DNA of 64,000 nt from Antedon mediterranea (Eukaryota; Echinodermata; Crinoidea; Comatulida; Antedonidae). The stretch is from positions 40,747,804-40,811,803 of the forward strand of contig NC_092671.1 in the NCBI RefSeq assembly GCF_964355755.1, in the 5' to 3' direction. The notes beneath the pieces were generated by a model, which saw only the letters and a list, made by a program, of their open reading frames with translations, was not told the DNA's origin and ran no database searches. Shown here piece by piece: positions 12,901 through 24,800 of this stretch; position 1 is the first letter of the stretch, and every line of letters starts with the position of its first letter. The position numbers and the translations under genes were made by a program.

Positions 12901-15900
12901 CATACCCAGTAATGTTTTTATTTTACGATCATTCGGGAAACCACTGTAATTATATATTAAAATTGCGGTATATGATTCATTTTATTGTTATAAAAATACT
13001 GACTATATATGTTTTGTAGGTAAATCAACGATAGCATCACTGCTTGAGAGATTTTATGATGCGGATAATGGAACAATTACTATCGATGGGTATGATATAA
13101 AGCTGTTTGATCCCACCTGGCTGAGGGGCAGAGCAATTGGATTTATAAATCAGGTATATCATTCTTAAATAATATATATTTATTTTATGGAATTACCTTC
13201 AAGATTATATTATCTGCATGCATTAATGTATACTTTTGGGTATTATCATATTGGTATTGTTTTTATTTTTTATCAGGAACCAGTTTTGTTTGCTAGTAGT
13301 GTAATGGAAAACATTAGGTATGGCAAACCAGAAGCAACAGATCAAGAGGTAAGAAAAGAATGAAATGTAGATTGATTTAGTACATAATAAAGATGAAAAA
13401 AAATGAGTAAATTAATAAATAGTTAAATATAAAATACATAATATAGAAAGTCTTATCTTATTTGTATTCTAGGTCATAGAAGCTGCTATTCTTGAATTAT
13501 ATTTAACGTCTCTATCATATTTTAATGTCCTATTTGTATTATAGGTCATAGAAGCTGCTATTCTTGATTTATATTCAATGTCTCTATCATATTTTAATGT
13601 CCTATTTGTATTATACAGTAGGTCATAGAAGCTGCTATTCTTGATTTATATTCAACATCTCTATCATATTTTAATGTCCTATTTGTATTATAGGTCATAA
13701 AAGCTGCTATTCTTGATTTATATTCAACGTCTCTATCATATTTTAATGTCCTATTTGTATTCTAGGTCATAGAAGCTGCTATTCTTGATTTATATTCAAC
13801 GTCTCTATCATATTTTAATGTCCTATTTGTATTATAGGTCATAGAAGCTGCTATTCTTGATTTATATTCAATGTCTCTATCATATTTTAATGTCCTATTT
13901 GTATTATAGGTCATAAAAGCTGCTATTCTTGATTTATATTCAATGTCTCTATCATATTTTAATGTTCTATTTGTATTATAGGTCATAGAAGCTGCTATTC
14001 TTGATTTATATTCAATGTCTCTATCATATTTCAATGTCCTATTTGTATTATAGGTCATAGAAGCTGCTATTCTTGATTTATATTCAATGTCTCTATCATA
14101 TTTCAATGTCCTATTTGTATTATAGGTCATAGAAGCTGCTATTCTTGATTTATATTCAATGTCTCTATAATATTTTAATGTCCTATTTGTATTATAGGTC
14201 ATAGAAGCTGCTATTCTTGATTTATATTCAATGTCTCTATCATATTTCAATGTCCTATTTGTATTATAGGCCATAGAAGCAGCTATTCTTGATTTATATT
14301 CAATGTCTCTATCATATTTTAATGTCCTATTTGTATTATAGGTCATAGAAGCTGCTATTCTTGATTTATATTCAACGTCTCTATCATATTTTAATGTCCT
14401 ATTTGTATTATAGATCATAGAAGCTGCTATTCTTGATTTATATTCAATGTCTCTATCATATTTTAATGTCCTATTTGTATTATAGATCATAGAAGCTGCT
14501 ATTCTTGATTTATATTCAATGTCTCTATCATATTTTAATGTCCTATTTGTATTATAGGTCATAGAAGCTGCTATTCTTGATTTATATTCAATGTCTCTAT
14601 CATATTTTAATGTTCTATTTGTATTATAGGTCATAGAAGCTGCTATTCTTGATTTATATTCAATGTCTCTATCATATTTTAATGTCCTATTTGTATTATA
14701 GATCATAGAAGCTGCTATTCTTGATTTATATTCAATGTCTCTATCATATTTTAATGTTCTATTTGTATTATAGGTCATAGAAGCTGCTATTCTTGATTTA
14801 TATTCAACGTCTCTATCATATTTTAATGTCCTATTTGTATTATAGATCATAGAAGCTGCTATTCTTGATTTATATTCAATGTCTCTATCATATTTTAATG
14901 TCCTATTTGTATTATAGGTCATAGAAGCTGCTATTCTTGATTTATATTCAATGTCTCTATCATATTTTAATGTCCTATTTGTATTCTAGGTCATAGAAGC
15001 TGCTATTCTTGATTTATATTCAATGTCTCTATCATATTTTAATGTCCTATTTGTATTCTAGGTCATAGAAGCTGCTATTCTTGATTTATATTCAATGTCT
15101 CTATCATATTTTAATGTCCTATTTGTATTCTAGGTCATAGAAGCTGCTATTCTTGATTTATATTCAATGTCTCTATCATATTTCAATGTCCTATTTGTAT
15201 TATAGGTCATAGAAGCTGCTATTCTTGATTTATATTCAATGTCTCTATCATATTTTAATGTCCTATTTGTATTCTAGATCATAGAAGCTGCTATTCTTGA
15301 TTTATATTCAACGTCTCTATCATATTTTAATGTCCTATTTGTATTCTAGGTCATAGAAGCTGCTATTCTTGATTTATATTCAATGTCTCTATCATATTTT
15401 AATGTCCTATTTGTATTCTAGTTCATAGAAGCTGCTATTCTTGATTTATATTCAATGTCTCTATCATATTTTAATGTCCTATTTGTATTATAGGTCATAG
15501 AAGCTGCTATTCTTGATTTATATTCAATGTCTCTATGATATTTTAATGTCCTATTTGTATTCTAGGTCATAGAAGCTGCTATTCTTGATTTATATTCAAC
15601 GTCTCTATCATATTTTAATGTCCTATTTGTATTATAGGCCATAGAAGCTGCTATTCTTGAGTTATATTCAATGTCTCTATCATATTTTAATGTCCTATTT
15701 GTATTCTAGGTCATAGAAGCTGCTATTCTTGATTTATATTCAACGTCTCTATCATATTTTAATGTCCTATTTGTATTCTAGGTCATAGAAGCTGCTATTC
15801 TTGATTTATATTCAATGTCTCTATCATATTTTAATGTTCTATTTGTATTATAGGTCATAGAAGCTGCTATTCTTGATTTATATTCAATGTCTCTATCATA

Positions 15901-17038
15901 TTTTAATGTCCTATTTGTATTATAGGTCATAGAAGCTGCTATTCTTGATTTATATTCAATGTCTCTATCATATTTTAATGTCCTATTTGTATTATAGGTC
16001 ATAGAAGCTGCTATTCTTGATTTATATTCAATGTCTCTATCATATTTTAATGTCCTATTCGTATTATAGGTCATAGAAGCTGCTATTCTTGATTTATATT
16101 CAATGTCTCTATCATATTTTAATGTCCTATTTGTATTCTAGGTCATAGAAGCTGCTATTCTTGATTTATATTCAACGTCTCTATCATATTTTAATGTCCT
16201 ATTTGTATTCTAGGTCATAGAAGCTGCTATTCTTGCAAATGCTCATGACTTTATAGAAAAATTCCCTGAAGGATATAACACTATTGTTGGTGAAAGAGGT
16301 GTAACAGTTTCTGGGGGACAAAAACAGAGGTAATGCATATTTTGACACAGTTGAAATATTATATATATTGTATTGTACTGTATATTTCATTTAAAATAAG
16401 TTTGTTTTGTTTGTTTAGAATTGCAATAGCCCGAGCACTGTTAAAAGATCCATGTATATTGATATTAGATGAAGCAACAAGCGCCCTCGATGCAGAGTCT
16501 GAGCGCTTGGTTCAGGACGCATTGGATCGGGTTTCAAAAGGTATTTTTACTGATTGTCAATAATTGTTTTTATATAATTACAATTAAAAGTTTATGTTTT
16601 TACAAGAGCAATGATTTGAATGATTGTTGGCATTATAGGTCGTACAGTTCTCGTCATAGCTCATCGGTTAAGTACTATACGTAAAGCTGATGTCATTGCT
16701 GTCTTAGTTAATGGAATAATCAAAGAGGTAAGCTATGTTACAAATCAACTAAGTATGTGTACAAATACGTATTCAAATAATTAAAGCTATTACAGATCAA
16801 GTAATATGTGTACAAGTACATATTCAAGTAAAAATGTTTGAAATATATTAAAATAAAATATCATTTTTATCTACTGTACAGCAATTAATGTATTAATTTA
16901 ATTATTAGATTAATGATTAAAATCATTTATAATCTAATAATCGTTTATGATTCGTTTTAGATGGGAAATCATGATGAGCTTCTAACGAGAAAAGGAATAT
17001 ATAAAGAACTTATACAACAACAAAGAATTGAAGAATAA
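6934..17038 (+). CDS. ABCB8: Mitochondrial half-ABC transporter, ABCB8-like (complete, 15 exons, 744 residues)
   Basis: Exons: 6934-7196, 7538-7823, 8142-8443, 8579-8654, 8780-8920, 9010-9193, 9747-9925, 12193-12312, 12439-12511, 13020-13153, 13277-13348, 16214-16329, 16419-16540, 16639-16727, 16961-17038; all phases agree. An Arg-rich, acid-poor N-terminus ([16 protein letters not shown]) suits a mitochondrial presequence. The membrane domain spans residues about 170-460, with [24 protein letters not shown] and [16 protein letters not shown] typical of ABCB8. The ATPase domain has Walker A GPSGGGKST (split by the intron after GPSGGG), Q-loop INQEPVLF, signature SGGQKQR (VSGGQ here, not LSGGQ), Walker [15 protein letters not shown] and the H-loop AHRLS. 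ABCB8 is an inner-membrane half-transporter; a mito-KATP role has been proposed. The start ATG at 6934 is the first in frame; an ATG at 7554 would remove the presequence. Length is close to the vertebrate protein (about 735). Confidence 0.93.
9270..9435 (+). repeat. 28-bp minisatellite, five to six units, in ABCB8 intron 6
   Basis: The unit is GACAAATGTTAAGCTGCTAA plus TCATTTGT, lying between exons 6 and 7. The first copies are degenerate. Confidence 0.9.
9993..12156 (+). repeat. 57-bp minisatellite, about 38 units, in ABCB8 intron 7
   Basis: The unit runs AATTATGAAGCTGACACAGC, AATAGTTAGACCCAGAAACC, ACACAATAATAGATTGG. It begins about 67 bases after the donor and ends 36 bases before the exon 8 acceptor, so the intron is almost pure satellite. 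Because 57 is a multiple of three, long open frames appear on both strands; they are an artefact of the period. A block of units recurs with an offset of 685 bases (see findings). Confidence 0.96.
12542..12577 (+). repeat. Intronic partial duplicate of ABCB8 exon 9
   Basis: About 33 bases starting AAAATTAAGCCCAGTGAAG match exon 9 at 12463-12497 with three or four differences. The copy lies 31 bases after the exon 9 donor and lacks splice sites. It is followed by a 21-bp triplicate (GTTGAAAGAGTATTAGATAAT, 12573-12640) that starts within it. Confidence 0.8.
12573..12640 (+). repeat. 21-bp tandem triplicate in ABCB8 intron 9
   Basis: GTTGAAAGAGTATTAGATAA plus T is repeated three times with almost no change. 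Confidence 0.85.
12788..12892 (+). repeat. 35-bp tandem triplicate in ABCB8 intron 9
   Basis: GCTGCTATATCAGTGTACTT followed by ATGAATGGATGAATG occurs three times; the first copy is slightly changed. Confidence 0.85.
13455..16235 (+). repeat. 72-bp minisatellite with 39 copies of the ABCB8 exon 12 splice acceptor and exon start
   Basis: Each unit consists of an acceptor (TTTGTATTCTAG or TTTGTATTATAG), 22 bases matching the start of exon 12 (GTCATAGAAGCTGCTATTCT TG), then about 50 intron-like bases. Exon-like starts fall at 13473, 13545, 13622, then every 72 bases from 13694 to the true one at 16214. Only the last copy continues into real coding sequence (GCAAATGCTCATG). Long open frames on the minus strand with a 24-residue period are artefacts of 72 being a multiple of three. 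Confidence 0.97.
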
Positions 17039-17089
17039 TACAAAGTAAATATGAAGAATAATACAAAGTAAATATGAAGAATAATACAA

Positions 17090-17095
17090 AATAAA
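17090..17095 (+). promoter_or_regulatory. Candidate polyadenylation signal of ABCB8
   Basis: AATAAA lies 52 bases after the stop codon, at the end of a short 22-bp tandem triplicate (17036-17095) built on AATATGAAGAATAATACAAA. Confidence 0.4.
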
Positions 17096-17377
17096 TGAGT
17101 ACTGGATCTCAAAATGAATATCAAATAAGTGATAGCGTGATCCTTTGTGAAGCAGAATAGGCTACTGTTGTTCCTATATATTATTTGTTAATACTGTAAT
17201 TGTTAAAACTACAAATATTTGTATTTAAGAAAACAAATTTGTGGCGTTTTGTTTTGCAGTATCAAGTTTTCTTGGAAATATGGGGTGATGTGATTAAAAT
17301 ACCTTGGTAACTATTACTCAGGTGATGGCTTATGAAGCAGATGTCCAAGCAATCATTTTGTCAGTAAAAACAAATAT

Positions 17378-17482
17378 AATAAGTAGGTGACATAACCCTA
17401 ACCCTTTGAATTCATCAAATATAATAAGTAGGTGACATAACCCTAACCCTTTGAATTCATCAAATATATTAAGTAGGTGACA
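17378..17482 (+). repeat. 45-bp minisatellite, about 2.4 units, containing a telomere-like CCCTAACCCT
   Basis: The unit contains AATAAGTAGGTGACATAACC, CTAACCCTTTGAATTCATC. It lies in the spacer after ABCB8. The rest of 17100-17836 shows nothing recognisable. Confidence 0.8.
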
Positions 17483-17836
17483 TGCTCAGTTTTGTTGAGA
17501 AACATTGCTTAATACAAATGCACTTCTCGTTTAGCATTCAACATTCATATTTTATTCGCAATTTTTAAATACAATTAAACATAATATAAACTAACTTTAA
17601 ATGATGTAATTGTTTAAACCACAAAGAAAACAAACAAATATTCTTTGTAATTATCAATAATTAACCACTATTGTTTATAAAACGCATTTTTAGACACTAT
17701 GTACCGGTATATAATAATTTGTGACCATTACATGACCGGGTTTGAAGCCTTATAAAATTAATAATTACTTTTAGAATGAATACATATCATATCTATTTTA
17801 CTTGTTGTTTAATAAATAGCATGTAATTGTGTAACC

Positions 17837-18070
17837 ATGGTCAGGGTTACTGTTACCAGAAATGCCCAAAGGTATGCATTTGCACCAATTTGGATTTTGA
17901 TTTCTAGTGCATTGGTTTCCGTCGGTGTAATTTTATGCATTTTTCAAGCTATCAATTCTGATCATGGACGTATGGTACCGTATTTGGTGATACTGATTAT
18001 AGGGCTGACGTCATTGGTTTGCAGTGTCGTTTGTGCAAAGGTTGCTGCATCTTACGAGTCAAAAAAATGA
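17837..18070 (+). CDS. Possible small two-helix membrane protein, 77 residues, unidentified
   Basis: A single uninterrupted frame starts at an ATG in a good context (AACCATGG) and ends at TGA 18068-18070. It encodes two clear hydrophobic segments, residues about 15-38 (PIWILISSALVSVGVILCIF) and about 48-70 (YLVILIIGLTSLVCSVVCAK), joined by a short polar loop, with a basic N-terminus and a KK end. I do not recognise the family. Codon use looks coding-like and the helices are more regular than expected by chance, but there is no homology evidence and it could be an exon of a larger gene or a chance frame. Confidence 0.45.
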   Translation: MVRVTVTRNAQRYAFAPIWILISSALVSVGVILCIFQAINSDHGRMVPYLVILIIGLTSLVCSVVCAKVAASYESKK

Positions 18071-18430
18071 AGTAATATCGAGTCACCTGATAACCAGGGA
18101 TAAACATAATCTGAACACGCATTATTGATAGCTGTCATCGGGAATTTACCGTCTGGACACGCACTTATAACCCGTCTTTCAATATGGGTCAAAACAGCAA
18201 CCAGCGTGAGCAGTCTGGACACACATTTATAACCCGTCTATCAATGTACAGGAGTGTAGTAATGGGTCAGAATAGGATCCAGCGTGGGCAGTCTGGACAC
18301 ACATTACAAGCGCCCTGTTTCCTTTGAAATTTCTATGAACTCTACGTTTAAATCATTCTAATATGTATTCAGATGTAATTTTATTGGATATTAATAATAT
18401 TACCCGAATCATGGAGGATTTCGTGCTTCA
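18071..18430. other. Spacer with a degenerate direct repeat
   Basis: Contains two or three diverged copies of a segment built on AGTCTGGACACACATTTATA ACCCGTCT (near 18150, 18213 and 18291). No gene recognised. Confidence 0.5.
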
Positions 18431-18716
18431 ATAGAACAATAGGCCTACAGTAGGCCTATTCACAATTCAAATGATTTTATTATGCCACTAAAAGGTATCA
18501 CTGGAATAGAGCAATAGGCCTACAGTATTCACAATTCAAATGATTTTATTATGCCACTAAAAGGTATCACTGGAATAGAACAATAGGCCTACAGTATTCA
18601 CAATTCAAATGATTTTATTATGCCACTAAAAGGTATCACTGGAATAGAACAATAGGCCTACAGTATTCACAATTCAAATGATTTTATTATGCCACTAAAA
18701 GGTATCACTGGATTAT
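18431..18716 (+). repeat. 69-bp tandem repeat, four units, intergenic
   Basis: The unit is CAATAGGCCTACAGTATTCA, CAATTCAAATGATTTTATTA, TGCCACTAAAAGGTATCACT, GGAATAGAA. The first unit has an extra TAGGCCTA. It lies just downstream of the 3' end of the minus-strand gene. Confidence 0.93.
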
Positions 18717-18895
18717 ATAGACTTACTGTACAGTATTTAATGTAAAAACTCTAAAGTCTAGGTCTACTTATTAATTTAAACGGTTAAATACGATTAAGAA
18801 ATAGGCTACTCCGTCCGACGGTACCCAACCCATACTATTGTTGAGAACCACAATGTTTACAGTACCGTCGCAGGTTCTACTACACGAATGATTCT

Positions 18896-21800
18896 TCAAT
18901 AAGGACGTACGCATGCTGCAGATTTACCATCAAATATACACACATCAATAACACCTTCATTAAGACCACTAATGGTTGTACAGGGAGGATACTTCATCAT
19001 AGAGATGGGATCTTTAAAATCACGCATAACAATGAATCTACTCTTTTTCGATATAACTCTTTTCGCAAAGAATTTATGCAAGTCTAATGTTACACTATTT
19101 TTATCCTCAGAGTCTACCATTACAGGGGTGCTCTCTTTCCCAAAATCATAAACTTTAAACATTTTATACAGCTTATCATATTTCTCCTGGAAAATAAGTT
19201 GCGCCATATTTTGGAGTGTTGATTGAAGCTGTTTTTTATTGGTTTCACCTATAACAAGCATCATTTTACCTGTCGCTGATGGCAATTTTATCTGCAACGA
19301 AATTACAAAATCTATGTTAATACCATATGTTGATTCAATAATGTGTAGGCGTGTGGGCGTGTGGCGCAGTGTGTTGGACGTCGGACTACTGATCGTGAGA
19401 CCGAGGTTCGAATCCAACTCTCGCCGCATTGCTTGTATCCTTAGGCAAGATACTTACTTGCGGTTGCCGCTCTCCACCCAGGTGTATAAATGGGTACCCG
19501 GTTAGATCAAGACACAACTTTGCGCTGATTACTAGCTGCATTATGGAAGTATGTTTCCATACGTGTTTGATCCCAAAAAAATGACTGGGGTAATAATGTT
19601 CAGCGCTTAGAGGTTTCATTACATTAGGCGCTATATAAATCCAGGATATTATTATTATTATTATTAGGCCTACATTAGTATAGTTATAACATACAAGTCA
19701 AACTTACCTCGTGGTTAAAATCCACTTTCATTTTGAAATTGTTTTCTTTTGTTGGGGATACTATGTGAACAGTTACATCGCCGGCTGGAAATTGCAATAC
19801 GGTATATAACATACATTAACAATACGGTATATAACATACATTAACAATACGGTATATAATACATTAACAATACGGTATATAACATACATTAACAATACGG
19901 TATATAATACATTAACAATACGATAGACCTTTACATTAACAATACGGCATATAATACATTAAGAATACGATAGACCTTTACATTAACAATACGGCATATA
20001 ATACATTAAGAATACGATAGACCTTTACATTAACAATACGGTATATAATACATTAACAAGCATAATTGAATTAGACTTTTTTATTGAACGTGAATCGTTT
20101 TCATACTTTTTTTGTCACCTTGATAATTCCTATAAAACTTTGTTTGCTGTCAATCGTAGGCCTATTTGTTTCCACAAACACAATTATTTGAATCACATTT
20201 TAAATTTAAAATTGCAATGCACTTTGGCATTTTTAAGGAAAAGATGTGTTAACTCAATTGTTTGTTCATCATACCTATAATTAATAAATTAGAAACCAGT
20301 GGAAAAAAGTTACTTCGTCATTCTAGCTGCTTGACACGTACGTTTTACATTGGTTAATAATTTATGAACTATTCCCACATTGAAACTAACCAGTTCACAC
20401 GCCATATTGGTCATTCACCGTACCGTATGTATTTAATGCCTACTCCTTTATTCAACCTCTCTCACAGCAAACCTTTACTTATTTTTACGGGGCGTCGTTC
20501 GGTGAATACGATTCGATTGAAACCAGAAGTGAAAAAAATACCAAAATCACGTTTGTACTTACAGTATATTTTAAAGTCGATACATTGTTGCCGACTCATA
20601 AACCTAAAAAAAAAAAAACCATTTGAAATATACAGTATTTATTAGACCTATTCTTGAGAAATGATTCGGTCATTCTATGAGGCCTACTGACATCTAAACC
20701 AGTATAACGTTGATTAAAGATCACCCATCTCTCATAGTAAACAAATATACGTACCCATCACTCGTAGTGCTGACAAAACATACTGGATGAGTACCAGGAA
20801 TAACATATCTTCCTGGCCATCTAAATTCCAGTTCGTAAACATGTTTGCCATATCCATCCACTGTGTTTCTTTGTCTAAGTGTCATTCCTGTTGGCATGAT
20901 TGATTCTACTTCTATTAGGCTGGAAAAAAACCGTAACGAGTTTTGTTTTAATATTAGTAAAAAAATAAAATAAATATTTGTGCCCATATTTGAGCTTGGA
21001 TCCTAAAAAAATGGTAAAGCAGATATTGTTCAAGTGTTTGGTTAATTTTTGTATAACATAATAATATTCAATCGACGTTTTATTTTTACGTCATATCATA
21101 ACCCAGGGAGAGCTAAGAAAGCTAGATCTTTCATATAATAATAATTGTTTTTGTATTGGAAGCCCAGTGGTCGGAAAAATAATTGCGCGTACGCCATCTA
21201 TAATAGATTTATGGCCATGCAGTCAACACCACATGCCCAAGCACCTCAGCTCTATTTATTTAGTTGGCGGTAATTTTAAACGGTATAGACATAATGCTTG
21301 AAGTGGATATCGGACACACCTTGCAGTTGCAGGCCACTTATGCCATTCGGTGTTTTGAAACAGACATGAATCAACCGGCTATGCTGCTGTCGTCAGTGTG
21401 TTAATGTGCCGCCTGGCCTAATGTATCGGAGTCCAGCCGCAACAAGGCTATATTCTAACTGCACAGTATGAATCGTTCACCAGCATGAATGAAGAAATCT
21501 TTATGACTGCAGCGATTATTTAAAGATCCGGGACTAGCTGGTGTCATCGGGCATTCGAAACAAACAAACTAGGTAAGTTCATGCTTTATACACATTTTAG
21601 CGGTTTGTTTTTGTAGGAGAAATCCCCCTCACCTCCTCCACCCAGGGAGGTGGGGGAGGGTGGAATTGGTCATATACATATAGTATAGTTTACTACATAA
21701 ATACATTGAACACGTAATGAAGAATGAGATGCATGGATATTAAATTCAGAAGTGTATCCATCAGTGAGTCTAGTATAGAGTATTACCTTCTACTATTAAT

Positions 21801-24800
21801 GATATTCTTACCTTTGACCTCTGACCGCTTTCATGGTCACATTTTCTGTAATTGGTTGTCCGCTTTGGCGATTATATTTGCAATGGTCTTCGTGTACATT
21901 AAATGATGGTTCTGAGGAACAATGTGATTTTTTAGTTGGTATTATTTCAACCCTGAATTGTACTGGGACTTTACTTTGAAATTGTCCTTCTTTTCTTGCT
22001 TCTATCATAACGGTTAGTTGATGATTTCCTTTATTCGTTCCATCAAACTTCAGTTTACATTTTGTCTGTAAAATATCATTTTATTAAAGGCTTTAGGCGA
22101 CCTACTAGGACACTTAAAAAACTGAGGCAGAAAATCGTCTATAACAGGTACATACTTATGTTGTGCCTGTTTTGGTCTGTTAGTAATTCATAATATTGAT
22201 TGATCATCTTGGTCTTGGTCAGTCTTTTTTTTTTAGGTTTGTCTGAAATATATCATCAGACCTGATATATGTTTGTCTTAATCTCAATGTTAAGAAACTA
22301 ATGTTATCAATAACATTTGATTGATATGTCAACATGTAGGCCTATTCATAGTTTAGTAGAATTATTTTCATTGTTTTCCTTTCGCTTACCAATGTTGCAC
22401 CTCTTGGAGGTTCACACGATGGCAGGACATTCGCAAACATATCATTGCTAGGAACGCATTCCCCGTGTGTTAGAGAAGGCCATCGACATTCGAAGTCATG
22501 GTCATCGTCATGAACTAATAATGATTGAAATAATGCATTTTAGTTTAAAAATCGTCTTTAAAAAAACCCAGACAATGATACAATGATGAATAGGAATAAT
22601 CTGTATTTAGGGTATTTTGTGAGATTCAAGAAACTTTATCCTGAATTTTTCACTCAATAAGTATAGTAGAGGCTTAACTAACAAATCGTTATTTCAACAA
22701 GTGGTTGTTGGTTCATGATTTTATGCAACGCGACTCTACAGCTCACTATGTCGGTCGGTTGGTCGGTAAACACTAACTTGAGCACGTGACTGCAGCCATG
22801 TATATGGCCTGGTTCTGAAGCAAGACTACTAGTATTAGATCAGAATTTTATTTAAAGTATAACGTTGGCCTGCATTACAGTCATAATTAAGATATAAAGC
22901 AAAATGTACAAAACGTACTTGGTATATCAATGTTTCGATGGCAGCTCGGGCGAAAAGGTACAACTGGGTTCATGTAAGACACTGGTGAATGGTTGCCAGA
23001 TGAAGATGTAACATTGCCGGATATATACACTGCCCATTTAGACATTTGTGGCTCCTTCAATCTCTTGAATGGACTCATGCACCTTTCCGCTAAACTAAAA
23101 TAAAATACGTTCAACAGAGACAGACAGATGTCTAATCAGGAAGAGTGAAAGTAAGTGTAATCTCACTCTTCCCTGGTCTAATAAAGCATCGTAACTAAAA
23201 TCATTGATTTTTGCTTATTTCCTATACCTCATTGTAATGTTTTTATCCCAAAAGGATGTATCTATTAACTTTGGTTATTTATCATGATTGTATGCCTATT
23301 GGTGTTAAATATTATATGGTTAGTGTGCCACTTTTTTCAAAAGTGTACCTTCCAAATAAATTATTATTAAATTATTATCATATTCACGGTGGTCAGACAC
23401 GATCAGTACTGACAGGTGTTTTAACTATAACGGTGTCCACTTTAATTTTAGTTGTTAAATTCAGCGTACAAGTGTAATACTGTATTGTTATATTTCGGAA
23501 GTATCTGATAATTGAGCAGGTAATGACACAACTCGTTACGGACTTTGAACAAAAGCCAGTTATCACTGATATTGTAATTTGATTATGATAGAATTAAAAG
23601 CTTCTAATTCCCATGTTAACATATTTAGTATTTGGGAGCCTAAACAAAATGACAAAATGATGAGTTATTGTTTAAACCAAGATGAAAACATTGATGGCTA
23701 ATGGACGCTAAAATAGATTAAGAAATTAGAACCATTTTACTCCTCGTGTTCGTGGGGTAACACCCACCAGTTTTCATAAGTTGTCATTAATTAATGTAAT
23801 CATGTTTATCACGTTTAGTTTTTTAAATTAGAATGTTAAGACCCAGTGAACATAGAACCAAATCCTATTTAATTTGAGAAGTTTCGCATGGTGAACCATT
23901 ATTAATGTGCAATATCTTTAGTATTCCTGCAGTGGTTTAAACGATTTTGTGATTGAAATAATTGTAACTTACTAAAAATGGAATTCCAATTTCTTAAGTG
24001 AAACCTTGGTGGCTCCCTGTCCCACTGTCCATTCTCTGTATGGATTGTACTTGAGATTTTGAAACTGCAACACAGCTATTTGTTTTGATGTTTTAAAATC
24101 ACACACATAAATGTCGCCTTCTTGACGTTTAGTTCCCTTTCCTGAAAAGTCTTGTTTCGTACTTCCACCTTCCCATTGTAAACGGTACATTATTTTTACC
24201 TGTTGTGTTGAAAGAGAACATTCTTTCACTTTATACACTAACACGGTTTAATTTATAGAAACATAACATCGTATTGGAAGCTAATTAAATTATTATTTAA
24301 ATTAATATAATAAAAGATGAAAAACAAAAACATAATTAAAACGTTACTTAATAATACAAATACAATGAATTTAAATAGATCAGGGAGAGTTAAGACCACC
24401 ACGATCAAATAATAATAATAATAATAGATCAGGGAGAGTTAAGACCATCACGATCAAATAATTCACGTTCCAAATGCTATTCATATTTTTAATTCACGAT
24501 TTAAGAGAAGTTTGTAATTCCGATGCCTTCACTATTCATACCTGGACAGTATATTATAAATTTTGTGTGTAATTTGTTTTATAAGTATTTTAAATATGTT
24601 TTATATGGTCTTTTTATATTTATATTCTTTCTATTCTATTTTAGACAATTTACATAATGTAATTTTACTTATTTTATGACGAATAAAATGTTATCTATCT
24701 ATCTACATAATTAACTATACCTTTTTGTTGGCTATTTGTTTCCAATAAACATGTGCTCCAACTATTTCACTTGTAATACAGCTAACGTACACCATTACAG

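Noticed and set aside
13762-16074. Minus-strand open frames with a 24-residue period (up to 386 codons)
   Set aside because: Artefact of the 72-bp array in ABCB8 intron 11; the biologically meaningful content of the unit is the plus-strand splice acceptor and exon start.
13455-16235. CRISPR-like array
   Set aside because: Units are contiguous and near-identical over all 72 bases, with no unique spacers, and the DNA is clearly from an animal nuclear genome.
19344-19430. Functional tRNA gene with box A and box B
   Set aside because: No cloverleaf can be drawn by eye, and the element continues into a SINE body with a GCGCTATATAAAT tail and ATT repeats.
23256-23477. Plus-strand 73-codon frame with hydrophobic segments
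   Set aside because: Lies in an intron of the minus-strand gene, starts in a poor context and has AT-driven hydrophobicity.
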